This document shows positions 36,164 through 48,683 of a stretch of DNA of 64,000 nt, piece after piece. The notes under the pieces are model-generated. The model searched no databases, was not told the DNA's origin, and worked only from the letters and a program-made list of their open reading frames with translations. The position numbers and the translations under genes are program-made. Each line of letters starts with the position of its first letter. Position 1 is the stretch's first letter. The stretch is from NCBI GenBank assembly GCA_013397075.1, contig VWZS01000321.1, positions 2,186,179-2,250,178 of the forward strand, given 5' to 3'. This DNA is from Rhabdornis inornatus (Eukaryota > Chordata > Aves > Passeriformes > Rhabdornithidae).

Positions 36164-36531
36164 CTCTCCTCTCTGTTGGCTCTTCAGCTAGAAGCTTACA
36201 AAGCCACTTTAATGTCTCAGGTCAGTTTCCTTGCTATTCAGTAATATTGAGCTCTACAAAATATATAATATCATTCCAGTTGGACGTTTCTTTTTTCATT
36301 TAGCTTTCTGACAATAGGCAAATTTCTGCAGAAAATGTTAGCAATAAACAAGACTTGCTTAAGAAAAATAAAATACAATCACATATTAAAAGTGTCAAAG
36401 TTTGAGTTTTCAGTTTTAAATTTAATTTTAAACCTCTTCAAAGAACTTAAAACACATCCATGTTTTAAAGTTTCACGAAGGGAAGGGGCATTGCAGTTCT
36501 AGCTCTCAGTAAGTCTTTTTAATCTACTTAC
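36164..36531. other. Unique DNA, possible intron
   Basis: No feature is recognised between the CR1 tail and the small exon candidate. Confidence 0.4.
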
Positions 36532-36563
36532 CTAGTGCATTTTGCCACAGCACTCTACTCTCC
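36532..36563 (-). CDS. Small candidate exon, joins 34828-35092 in phase
   Basis: On the minus strand, 32 bp lie between a strong acceptor (GTATTTTCCTATTTCAG) and a strong donor (CACTAG then GTAAGT). Only one frame is open throughout: one base completing a codon, ten codons (ESRVLWQNAL) and a final G. That G plus the AT at the start of 34828-35092 makes an Asp codon, so the two candidates join in frame. The best evidence is the quality of both splice sites. The small size means a chance origin cannot be excluded. Confidence 0.3.
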
Positions 36564-39500
36564 CTGAAATAGGAAAATACCCTGATCCTCCTAGGCTGAG
36601 CCACTACCTAAAAAAACACACCAGCAGTATTCCTCTCTTGTCACAGACCCAGGTGTCACTTCCCAGGAAAGCAGATTGCTGCTCTTCCTTTGCTAACTTT
36701 GACCCTTGGAAAAAAAGAGTTCTTCATTGCTTTATTTGTAAAATTGGAAGTTATACAGAGCAACACCAGAAATATTTCATCTTTTGCCAACAGACATGTT
36801 AATAAAGAGATAATCCTGTCGTGTTTATATCAAAGCTGAGGCAATCCACAGCACTAATGCAAAATCCCTCACTCATCTCCTTCCATTTATGCTCTGTTAA
36901 TCATATAACATTATTACAAACAATACAGTAAACTAATTACTGTTCAGTCACCTTTTTCTTCCACGCTATAAACTAAATTACTTACTCACAGACACATTCA
37001 CTCTGTGCAGATGAACTGTTTGTTTGTTCTCTTTCCTTCCAGGCTGTTTAATTCTACTTCAATTTGCAGACACCAAAGCCTTGAGGATGTCTTCCCACAG
37101 AACTGGGGTGAGGCTTCTTGGGCTGTGGTGGTTTCTAGGTTGGGGCTTGGTGTTTTGTTTGAAGGGTTTCTTTTTGGTTTGTTGTTGTGCTGCTTTGGAG
37201 TCTTTTTTTTTTTTCCCCAGGGGTGGGGAGGAAGGATGAGCAGCAATGGGAGGAAGGAGTATGTATAAAATGGCTTCAATTAATTTTCTCCTTGGTTGTA
37301 TGTAAAATATCCTACACAACCTGTACAAGTCCATCTGATTCATCACCCTGTAGCCTTGTGAGATTAAATTGGTGCAGTAGTTCAGTAACAAGCAAGCACA
37401 AAGCAAATTGCACCTATTATTCCTCACATTCATTACCAACACCTGTGGCCATGTCAACACTCTGCTGAACTATTCCAACTAAAGTAATGTGAACCCTGTG
37501 TATTTGAGGCACAGTGTTAAGAGGGAGGTTTTAGCCTATGAAAACAAAGACTTTCATGGAAAAAATTTAAAACAATCCTCCAAAAAAAAAAAGAAAATAG
37601 AATCGACATAAGCTTCCAAAACAGACAGCAGGGCAAAACCATGCCAGCATTGTATGGTTTGGATTATGAATAATGAACATTGAGTTCAAAATATTAGAAT
37701 AAATACTGAATACATTTCAAAATATTATGTTGGAGAAGCTGCATATACTCACCATATTCAATGCTGTTTATGAAAGCAAATCAGTTTGTTCTGAAAACGG
37801 TTCTGTTCTGAAACTGAACCTGTAGACATGTATTCATGCATTATTCTTCTCCTGTTTGACAGGAAAGTATGAAAGGCATTAGTATATGAATCAGCGTACC
37901 ACTATCATTTTTTATAGCATGATACCAAATCTTGCCATCCATTTTTGAGAACAATAAAAAGCTTTTTCACTTGCAAGGTAAGAAATGTAGCATGGAATCC
38001 ATTTCAAGCTTCTCAGGTAATTTAAAACAATCCATGTTTTGAAATAGAAGTATTTTACCTAAAAAGTCTCTTGGTACTATAAAGAGCATTGTAACTCTAC
38101 TCTGTTGATTTATGAATAAAAGTATCCCACAAACACGACCACATCATATTTACACATAAAACTCATGCTTCAATGAAACACTACAGACACTTTGAGCAGA
38201 GAAAGCAAGAGATACTTGAAAGGCAGCAACAAAATTAATTCACCTCAGATAGGTTTCATTTGCTCCAACAAAAATCAACAAGACTTTAAAAAGGCTCAAA
38301 ATCTAGGAAAGAAAGCCCTCAGTATTGAATTGTGGATCACAAGGAAGACAAGTAGATGGCACAAAAATCTGTGACAAGTCTTGTCTGGTGTTTCTAGCAT
38401 ATTTCTCTCATTTGGTGTATCCAAATTCATCTTCCACACAAAAGTCACATGGCCAGCCCTTAAAATAATTTGCACTTCACGACTGACTCTGTATTGCTTA
38501 ATTAGGGATAAACTGCTTTCCAGTTCTCAGCTTGCTCAGAAGTACCAAGACAGTACTTTGCTATTTCTTTTTGCCAAATAACTACTACATGTCACTTCAC
38601 ATTACATTTCACACCAATGGATAAAAGTGCATTGTGCACTTTGGAAGCAATAGAGGTTTATCTCTTTCTACTACCAATGATTTACTCTTTCCCTCATCTT
38701 AAAAATGAGATTGAGCTTTGAGTTATGGTTTCTGCATCTCCATATTCACCTCTTGTTTCCATTCTAAGTCTTTGGAAGAAATGGCCTTCTGTGAAAGCCT
38801 CTTAGGAGCTCTGCTTTACAAAGCCCAGGAGTACTTGTCCTACTGTGGTCATGTTCTGGTGCTCAAGAAGTGCTGTTCTTTCTGCAACATGCACAAAGGA
38901 AACTGCTTATTAAAGAATTAAGGTGTTTTCAAATAGTAATAAACTAGAACAAAATTATTTTGTTTTAAACACATGCTCCAAACACTGTGCCGTCCACTTT
39001 GGTGAGCATTTCAAGAAATCATTGAAGGTCTTAATTTTTTATGCTTTTGTACCAAATACTTGGTCCTGAATAATCAAGTGAAATCCAATTTCCTTTCAGA
39101 TACTAAGCACAAAAATACCTCAAAAGGCACAGTAACCATTCACAAAGAACCTACCCCTAGATAAGTGAAATCAGTAAGTCTCCTATCACTTTCAATGCAA
39201 AGCATTCTGATTTAAATTTTCTTTATTAAGCTCTCATTCTACTTATTTCTATTTGTTTCCCTTCAGCAGACTGCATTGCAATAAATATTTGTATACATAC
39301 TTGATAGATACTAAGTTGTATTATCTTTTAGCATAGCTAGGATAAATTAATGGAATTGTCTTCAGTCAATAAGCTTTTCCTGGCAATTGTCACAGGACAT
39401 ACCACTAGACTCAAAAGCACATGAGGCTATTTACCACATTGCAGACACATCCAACAGGTCATGCTTCAAGTAACCAAGGACTTTTTTCCACTGGCTTTCT

Positions 39501-42500
39501 TGCTTTCCTTCTGCCTTACTTGAGTTGGTTCCCCCCTTAGTTCATTAAGGACTTATTTACTCTAATGAGTGATTACTCAATTTTCATTTCCTCACTCAGC
39601 ATACGTACTATAATATTGCTATATGATGTTTTATTCAAATAAAAATTTGAGTTTTTAAATCAGCACAGCAAGGGTCTTCTACATCACATTCCCTCCTCGC
39701 CTTCTGCTAGATACTAAGCCAAGAACACGAAAAAAAAATCTAATTAAAACTGAAAATGTAGACCATAGGCAGTTTATGGTAAGCATAGAATAGTGATTCC
39801 TTTTTTTGCTACTATGATTAATTGCAAGAGTTGAGCTTTATTTTTTAGTTTTTCTTCAAGAAGATATCAAGCCAAAGTGAAAACAAACTTGCGTCTTTAT
39901 TCATGTTGCAACTATTAAGAGCTTTATTTCATTTTGCTACTTCAGCACTGTACTCTATCCTACCAGGGGAAATAACCATAAGGGCTTTTTTTTGTTTCCT
40001 TTTTATGCTAATACTCAATCATAAATGCCACACACAGGCTTGAAGTTTAAAATTATGTTGATTTTGCAAAGTAGTCATCACCTCTCCATATTTGGGCCTG
40101 ATGACTTTTTTTCCCCCCAAAGTGCTAAGTTGTTATTTCAGGTGGAAAAAAAAGTTTGAAAAAGGCTGGGTACTCTGACAGCCATGCCATTAGCAGCAAA
40201 AAAATAAGTTTTACAAATGCTACAGAAGCATCACATTTTGATGGTGGAAAACATCAGCTTCCACGGTGCTGCTTAGAGTTATGAATCCCTGAAACATGAA
40301 CTCATTCTCTGTCCTATTCCTAAAAACCGAGGTGAGCTGATGCACTCTCCCCAGCAGCCCTAAACACAGAGCCCAGTGGCAAGGTCCTCTCAAACTCCCT
40401 CATCCCATCAGTCTGGCAGAGTCCACATTTACAAGCCTTCAGGGCATGCTGCAGAATTTATCTATTTATTCAGGCTTTAGCCTGAGGGAGGGCTGCAGAA
40501 GCAAAGGGAAGGTTGGCAAGTTCTCTTTATTTGCAACGAGGTCATTTTTATGTATTAATTTATGTACATGTGCCTAGAGATTATGATAGGCACATTTCAT
40601 ATAATAGCAAACAACTTTAGCCATAGCCTAATTAACTTTGACTAAGTAGGAAAATAATTCTCTAAGTCTCCATTATAGATAAATTCCTGTAAAAACTCAC
40701 TACGACCACAGATGCTACAAAATAAGAGCCTGTCTGATCTAGAAAGGAAAAAAATGTGTCTTTTCACACACAGAGGCACACACAGGAAAAACAAAAGCCA
40801 ATTTGTAAGTCACATGTAAGTTGTGATACTATTGGAGCCTTTCCTTCAATGCCCTTTGACTTACTGTTTAGTAAAAAAGAAAAATTCTTCCCAGTATAAC
40901 TCTGAGCATAATTCTGCATGTGTTCAAAAGTTTTAGAAATACTGCAGTTCACTAGATTTGGAAAAAAATAAAAGGAGTTGCTAAGAATAAGTGAGTCCCC
41001 TGAAAAGAAGCACAAAGTGGTAGATTCGTGGTGTTATACTGAAATAATACAATCAATACAAGAAATCAACTGGAAAGTGAAACTGATTGCTGAATATTTT
41101 CTGACAAATCTAAAGAGACTTTCCTGCAGGTGTTGGTTTGACCTATTCCCTGAAGAAACAAGAGAAGCATATTAGACTGACAAGCTGAAGGTACAGCTCA
41201 GGTATAACATCGTTTTAAGAAAAAAAAACCTCCATGTTTTTAAGGTGACACATGAGTTCTAGAAATGGACTTGAAAAATATGCAGTGACCCTTAGGGCAC
41301 CTGCTCTGTTGTGGTTAAATTATTTAGACTTTAGCTAATATTTTATTTAGCAATGCCAAGTATCAGTAAACAATATGTTGCTTCAGTGACAAACTCAGCC
41401 TACACTGGGACCAGACATGTCCCAGACCAACGTATTAAGCTACAACAGCACTCAGCAGAGCCAATAAAAGGCTCCATGAAGATTTTTAGAGAGGCCAAGA
41501 GAAGCTTCAGCCCTATCAAGTGTCAGTTCTACATTTGCAGTTCATCAGGAGGTGTTGAAATGAGTCACTGGTTTGGGTGGATGGATAGATCAGTTTAAGA
41601 ATTGCTTTGCAGTAAGGAGATGCAAAGTGACAGAAACTGAGGATCCTACCAAAAGCTATAAAAGTGACCAAGTACCAAAGGCTTCTAAAAAAATAAAGAA
41701 CTTGGATTTGCAAAAGAAGGGCTCACATGACTCCTATTCAAACCAACAGAATAATTCATCTACAGCTGATGTTCTTACCAAAGGGAATGCATGGCAGGGC
41801 TGCAGTCCTGTTGGAGAAATGAGATGGAGTGCATGTGGAAACCAGAAATGCCAAGCATGAAAGCACACACATGCCTCAATGATGAGCATGTTCCAAATAC
41901 CTTTAAGAAATATTCATGGCAAGTAAACAGAAACCAGTGTGCACTAAGAACATGACGAGTAGAGCAGACCTCATGAAGAGAGGTCATTTTACAAGGAGAG
42001 AAGTAGATACTGCATCATCACAAACACAAAGGTATGGTGAAAGGGGTAACATGCTCAGCAGGTCACATGTGAAAGCTTTCCCTTCCAATAGCTAAATTAC
42101 GGTGACATTCCTAATGACCCATCTTTTTGCAAAGGGTATTGTAAATGCTATGGGATCTTTATATTTAATTAACAAATAAACTTCTTAAGCTTTACTAATC
42201 TTTGGCTGGCTGCCAAATCTGTGGTTTATGCCATAATATCAAACATATGTTTTATATAACATGCAATCCATTCAGTAATTTCCACCAGTTCCAGGCATCC
42301 ACTTCCCTTCCCTTGAAACACAAAATGCATTCAGAAGCAGCAGAGTCCTCAGAACTGGGAGCTGGAAGATTTAGAGTGAAAATCTGTGGGGATTTTCTGA
42401 TTTGTCACCCGTGGGCTCTGGTAGTTACTTACAGAGAAGGTCATGTTTATCTACAGACTGTAAAATGAAGTTGTTAAGCACAAACTAACTCAGGATGAAG

Positions 42501-43877
42501 ACTACAAAAATTACTTGAAACATATCTTCTACCTCCATGGTGAGATAAAGCTGCACAACCTGCCCTTTGCCTGATTCCCAGTGCAAGTAGGGGAACACAT
42601 GGATTAAAGCTGAAATTAAGGCTACAAGTCCTGTGGAAATGCCACATCATATTTCCTTACCTGAGCAATCATCCCATCAAACATGGGATCAACTGCCTTG
42701 TATGTAATGTAATGATTTTGAGGAGAAGGATGAGGTTAATGATGCAAACTCAACCTCTCGAAATAAACCCAAAAGCTTGCCACAGCAATTTCAAAGTACA
42801 CAAATTTTTCTTTTTGACAAATGAAAACTTTTTTTTAAACACTAACACTTAACAGTATTTGTTTACAGCTTTAAAAGCTTTAACAATAACGAAAGACTGA
42901 AATGCAAAACCCCCAGGAGTATCACTTGCATTGATAACAAAATATTTTTTCAGACAGTAATTGCACAGTACACCTGCTCTTGCATGTAACTGGTAACACT
43001 TCTAAAACCGTAAAGCTGATTGCAGAAGAGTTGTTTACTGTGAAAACTCTCCTGCTGCACTCCACTTTACCCAGAAAAGTCACTAAATCACCAAGACTTG
43101 AATTATGAATATCTGCTATCATGAGGTTGTGGGGTTTTGATCAGACATTTTATTTACTCAGAACTTCTGACATAATTGTCACGATTACTGAAATGTTAAA
43201 TGTGATTATGTTATCCAGCCAACACGTTTGGAATTGAAAGAAAGGAAAAAGCTGTTTTTTCCAAGGCTTAAGAACATGAAGTCCTTGATCTGTCTACTTG
43301 TTTATCATGAGACCACTCTGTCTTTGTTGGGGATGGATACCAAACATAACAGATGGTTCGCCAAAACCCTATCACGTTTGCTTCAATTATTTGTGAAAGA
43401 CTGCAGAGGGGGAGGAAAGAACTATGATGATGCATTAAAATCTAAAAGAAACACAAAGCCAGGTACTAAACAATAGAAAAAAATGACATCCTGAAGACAA
43501 TAGATGTTCACGCACAAGCTGCCCTGAAACAGCTCCAGGATATTTCACTTCAACAGAAATGAGGCAAGTACAGAGTCAAACAAACACAATGTCAAAAAAG
43601 GAGAAAGCTTATGGTTAATTCTGCCTACTTAATCTTTTCAACACTCCAAAGCTCACTGTGCATAGTATTTCCATGGAACTACTAACTTAGTATTATGAGA
43701 ACATATGTAAAAGATAAAGATACACCACTATGTGCAACAATTAACTCTGATTGCAAAAGGGCAAACTTGTAATGTGAAAGGAGACCAAACGACCTTTTAA
43801 ATACAAGGTAAAGCTCAGCAGACAGTAGTGCGCTTTTTGATTCTCCTAAACCTTTAAGAATGCTTTTTCATGGGCCA
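36564..43877. other. Unique non-coding DNA, no gene recognised
   Basis: I found no transposon or RNA gene. A T/G-rich low-complexity patch lies at about 37140-37215. Minus-strand sequence at about 36990-37130 has several donor- and acceptor-like sites with short open frames but no consistent exon. The rest is AT-rich unique DNA. Confidence 0.5.
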
Positions 43878-43986
43878 AGGTGTTTAAAAGACATGTATTT
43901 ATGGCATTTAGGAGATGTAGTTTAGTGATGGACCTTTCAGGTTAATGATTGAGCTCAATCTTTTGCAACCTAAATGATTCTGTGCA
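43878..43986 (+). mobile_element. CR1 LINE 3' tail
   Basis: A short, plus-orientation CR1 terminal segment contains AAGGTGTTTAAAAGACATG, GTAGTTTAGTGATGGACC, TTAATGATTGAGCTCAATC and GCAACCTAAATGATTCTGTG. Only the last ~110 bp of the LINE are present, typical of severe 5' truncation. Confidence 0.87.
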
Positions 43987-46900
43987 GGAGAAGGTGTAGA
44001 ACAGGCTTACCAAACCCTCACGTGTTTCCATGTGTCTTATGAATTTGCCACCAGCACTCCACCAAAACACAAATGCCAACACTGCAGTACTAAGTCAAGC
44101 ATTCAAATATTAAAGGAAATAGATTAGAAAAAAAAAAAAGGCAGAGATTTATGAAAACATGTTTGAACATGACTGTTTTTTCTGACCTAAATTGTTTGAC
44201 CTCAGAGCTGCAGAAATTTACAGCATTGAAATGAGATAATTTCATTATGTAATCTGATTTCCTGTAGTGTATTACCAACCACTGCACTTTTACTTGGCTA
44301 CCTCTCCCTCACTAGATCCAGTAAGTTACATTTATCAAGATTATCTTCCTCAAGGTGCCAGTACTTCTTGTTAAGACACACCAAAATTAGAAAAACAACA
44401 AATTACTTTTGACAATATGTTCCAAAGATTACACTCTAACTTATGGGTAAAGTCCAGACACTGATTTTCAGGTTTTTTCTTGTCACTGTCCATCAGCAGA
44501 CACTCCTCTTAGAAAATTCTTCAATACTGAGTGCTTTTCTTGTCAGAACACACTGGAAAATCAGTTATGATTTGTCATATGCTAAATAAGCTATATACAC
44601 AGAAATGTAACTCTATTAGATAAATAGATATGTAACAGGTAACCTACAAAAGCTATTCTGAGAAAAAAATTACGTTTAAGTAACATGTAATCTTTGTGAA
44701 ATTCAGACTATTACCTTGGATTTGCAGTATTATGGGAATCAGAAAAAAAGGCTGAATATTTTTCATTATACTTTAGAATATGCAGTTAACAAAACTGAGT
44801 CCCCAAATTTACTGGGGTAAACAGAAGAGATGCAAGAATTAATTTTTTGTCTCCTTCTCAGCCTTTATATATAGCTACGATCCTGAACAATTCTTTTCAT
44901 ATACAAAGGAGATAATAAGTTACAGGACTAAAAAATGTTACTAGAAAGAACTGCAGTGTTTACTACCAGGTTTCTCTGATGACTAGATTATGTTCTTAGA
45001 GGTTTTAGAATTTATTCCATAGATAGTTGAGTCCTTCCCAAGAGAACTAGAAGTTCTGCCTGAAGCCCTAAAGCCCTGTTTTGAAATAACTAGATCTTGC
45101 ATTTTAGGGTTAAGCACACCTGAAATCTGAAATTCACTTTAATAATTCACCCTGCAAGGGTGAAGGGTTTTATACACCAACACATCTCAGAGGTTACTAC
45201 AAGGTGCAGCACTGTGCTGTACTGTGTGGCTCATACAAATGAAGCTTCCACCTCTGCTGGTGGTAGATGTCTCTCACAATATGTGCTCCAGCAGCCCAAA
45301 AAACACACCTCAAAACATAATGATCAGCTCAGTGTCCATTACCTCCATTGCAACCTCTCCAGATCAGACTTTCCCCTAGAAGTGACATGAAGACAACTTG
45401 AGTTTTACTGATATTTTTTGATAAAAATACAGTGGATGAAGCTGCAGCATGTGTAGAGCTCCCTGCAAATACTCCGGAAAGCACTGGTACAGGGCAGTGT
45501 GGGAATTAGAGACTGATAAAAATTATTTAAACCATCATATAATACATGACTAATCCGAATTCCACACCTCTTGAACAGTGAGAGAAAGGTAAAAAGCTTA
45601 ATCTTTTACCAACACACACATGTGCTGGGCATGAGCTCAGATCTTGGGAGCTGTCAAGGAATGTTCCATCCTGCTCATTTGCCTGGCAGTGACATCTCTC
45701 TGACCATTAACAAGTAATTCCTTTGCAAGAGCCAGGAGCAGTTCAGCTCAGTAACCATCTAATTTCTTAATAAAGGAGAATAATCAAGGTTACCTGTGAA
45801 GAGGATGAAGCCAGTGTCTCTGCAATTTACAATTGTCACAATTGCCAGTCTTATAAAATCAGTCTTTTCAGTGTCTAGCTCAAGACAAATACCTTTTCTC
45901 ACATGTGTCATTGCAGATAACTGCAATTCAATCCTATTTTTGAATCTTTATTGTAGGAGGTAAACAAAACAGCATCTGCACTTGGGTTATTTTTTTACTT
46001 GTACATGTGAAGAGAGAACTGCAGAGTGTTAATGCTCAAGTTGGTTAATCATGTCTAGGTCTAATACTGTACAAAAGGGAGCATTCACCATTTTTCTCTC
46101 CATTTCAGAATAAAAAGAATAAAAGTAAACACAAGAGCCATGTAACATCAGAATTCTTTACAGCTGCCCTATTTCAGTTGTAGATGTGCACTATTCTTGT
46201 CTGTCTAGCCTTATGGAGGCTGTACCTAGTTATAAACAGTATGAAATTTTGTAATTTAAAAGAAAATTTAACTATAACAGCAGCACAAGCTATTATGTTC
46301 CAGCAATCCATCATTTTTAGAGAAAAAAATGTATTTTCTTCACAATGAGCAATTTATGGATTCAGAGAGTACATCTGGGATTTCTATTTCCAGTCTATTA
46401 TTTCACGAAAAATAGTTTTAGTAAGGGTAAGGCTAGATAAATATTAGAAGAGATTGACATTTTGTGTAGATTATTTCTAAGATCCGAAAATAATTTGGTA
46501 AGCATTGTACCAAACAGTGAATAAATGTACCTGCAGCTCATAAGTCAATGTATTAATTTGAAATAATGGGTAGATTCCCAAGGGTAAAAAGACAAACACC
46601 CCACCCCAAAAAGCTCTGAAATTATTCACACTGTTTGCTTGCACACCGTCCTAGTAGCCCTTGGGAATCCTGCAGCCAGGGAAGTTCTGACCCAAAGTTA
46701 TCCCACTCCACCACAGGGAAGACAGGTGGGCAATGAAAGGCTCTCAGAGTTCCTTTAAAGACAGTTCTAATGTATCCATACCATCCACACTATTAGGGAG
46801 AGACCTGAATTAAGACATTTCCTCCCAAAGACAGGTTGTTGGGGTTTTTTGTTGTGTTGTTTTTTACTCCAGTGCTCCCTCAGCAATTAAATGAGGCGTT

Positions 46901-48120
46901 GTGGGCTGATTTGCCTGAGCTAAAAGAAATTTAAAGTATTACCGCCTATATTTTAAAAATATTATAATTTCTAAGTATTTTGATATTAATTAATCAATTC
47001 AAGCAGAAAACAGACCTCTCTTCACTCCATGACTTCATTCTGGAAGCAGATTGTGGGATATTTCATTTTTTGGAGGATATTAGGATGTTGCAACAAAACA
47101 TCCGAGCAAATCTAACTATTTACAGGAAACAATAGATTAAATTTTGTCTTCAGAACCACGGTATTTTGTTAGATCATGAGTGTATAGAGCACTGTGGGTG
47201 CAAAGAGTTGGTTTTTTTGTGGTTTGTTGTGTTTTTATAAATGTAGCTAATGCTTTATTAGAATTATGAAATTCAGTTCACAAAATTTCAACACTGTATG
47301 TTATGCTAATCACTCTAAATTAATCTGCCAAATACAAGAGTAACTTATATATGGATCTAGGTAAATAGTAAAGGTGTGTTTTCTCAAATAAATGGGTTCA
47401 AACTATGTCTATTTCTCTCTTCAGTGTGACAACCTCTATTTCCTTATTCTATGAAATAAACTATGTATTTTTAAAATCATAGGAATCAAATAATTCAAGA
47501 CTTATGTACTTGTAAGCGGTGTTTCCAGGTGTCTTTTACTCTGTGCCTTTGGATAATTAAAGCCTTTTAAACAGGGAAAAAACAAGAGGAAACCAATCCG
47601 CATGTTCCTTCAATATTGTCCTTCCCTCCTGATACACAACCTCACCTCTTCACTTGTAATAGTTTCCTAATTTATTAAAATTGATTCCACATTATAAACA
47701 CAGTTTGTGCAATCCAAACACTGCCTCTAGATTCAAACAAAGAAATAAGTGTCAGTGGTTTAGTTTTCCTTTTCTTCTCACTTTACCCTTGGGCTTCTGG
47801 CTCTCATGCAGACCTAGAGATGAAAAGTTATTCATTCTCCCACCAAGCACACCTCAGAATAAAGATCAGGAAAACAACTCTGCACATCCATATCACCTGC
47901 CCAGTGTTAGATGTGCAGTAGCATTGGCTCATTCCAAGCAACAGCCAACTCACAGAGCAGGAGCCAGCTTCCTTTTTTTGTACAAGCATCACATCAGGGA
48001 GTTTACATTTGCAGGGAACTTCATCAAGGATGTTTATAGCATGCAAAGGAAGCAGTGGAATATTAAAACTTCACACACGTGCTTTTGGCTTGATTGCAAT
48101 TCCATTAATAATACATAGTA
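43987..48120. other. Unique non-coding DNA, no gene recognised
   Basis: No gene or transposon is recognised. The block about 45640-45880 is complex and low in simple repeats, and might be a regulatory element. A long open frame runs into the LTR that follows and is judged incidental. Confidence 0.5.
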
Positions 48121-48126
48121 GAGAAC
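48121..48126 (+). repeat. Target-site duplication, left copy (GAGAAC)
   Basis: This 6-bp sequence is directly left of the minus-orientation LTR and is repeated exactly at 48678-48683. Confidence 0.85.
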
Positions 48127-48215
48127 TGTTGCACTTTTGTTCTGCGGGACCAGACCAGTGGGAGTGGCAAGTAAGAGGGACAGGCACAACTGGGTTACCC
48201 AAAAAGTAAAAGGGC

Positions 48216-48221
48216 TTTAAT
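48216..48221 (-). terminator. Polyadenylation signal (ATTAAA) of the minus LTR
   Basis: The minus-strand sequence GCCATTAAAGCCC contains ATTAAA, the common variant signal, about 90 bp before the LTR end. Confidence 0.55.
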
Positions 48222-48430
48222 GGCAAAACAACAAACAGCAAGTGGCAAACACACAGTATAGGGTCAACCACAAAAGGCTTTGAATGGGAGCATTCATCAA
48301 TATCTATATGGTAGGACTGGGGGTGGATCTCAGGGCAGGGATCCAATCACAAACCAGGATTAGGAATATGCAAAACAGTGTGACACCAACCAATCAGAGG
48401 AGAGAATTTGGGAACATTCTGGAAGCAAAA

Positions 48431-48437
48431 CTTTATA
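48431..48437 (-). promoter_or_regulatory. TATA box of the minus LTR
   Basis: The minus-strand sequence CCATATAAAG gives TATAAAG about 215 bp upstream of the ATTAAA signal. This spacing implies a longer R region than usual, or a different cap site. Confidence 0.5.
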
Positions 48438-48677
48438 TGGGCAGGCCTCTTGGCATATCCACTCCACGGGTCCTTGCTTCTCTAACTTTGCTCACAATAA
48501 CCACAATGTTAAGGATATCCAATTCAATATCCAATATTTCACAAATACTAGGGATTCCAATTGCATATTGGAATATCTCTGCCTACAAACCCAATTCCCA
48601 TGGCGTCAGGTTGGATGCCTTCTGTGTAAGAAGGTGGAAGTGTCCCACCATCCATTCCAGTCAACCCCATTCCCACA

Positions 48678-48683
48678 GAGAAC
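48678..48683 (+). repeat. Target-site duplication, right copy (GAGAAC)
   Basis: This is the exact copy of 48121-48126, directly right of the LTR end TCCCACA. Confidence 0.85.

Larger units (their letters stand above)
48127..48677 (-). mobile_element. Solo LTR (minus orientation), 6-bp duplication
   Basis: A 551-bp LTR. Read on the minus strand it starts TGTGGGAATGGGG and ends GTGCAACA, with TG...CA ends and perfect GAGAAC duplications. A minus-strand TATAAAG box, inverted CCAAT-like motifs and an ATTAAA polyadenylation signal follow in the expected order. The last ~90 bp are U5-like. No retroviral internal sequence flanks it, so it is solo. The 6-bp duplication suggests a class II (ERVK-like) element. 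It differs in sequence from the LTR at 33772-34452, so it is a different family. The open frames across it are incidental. Confidence 0.88.
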
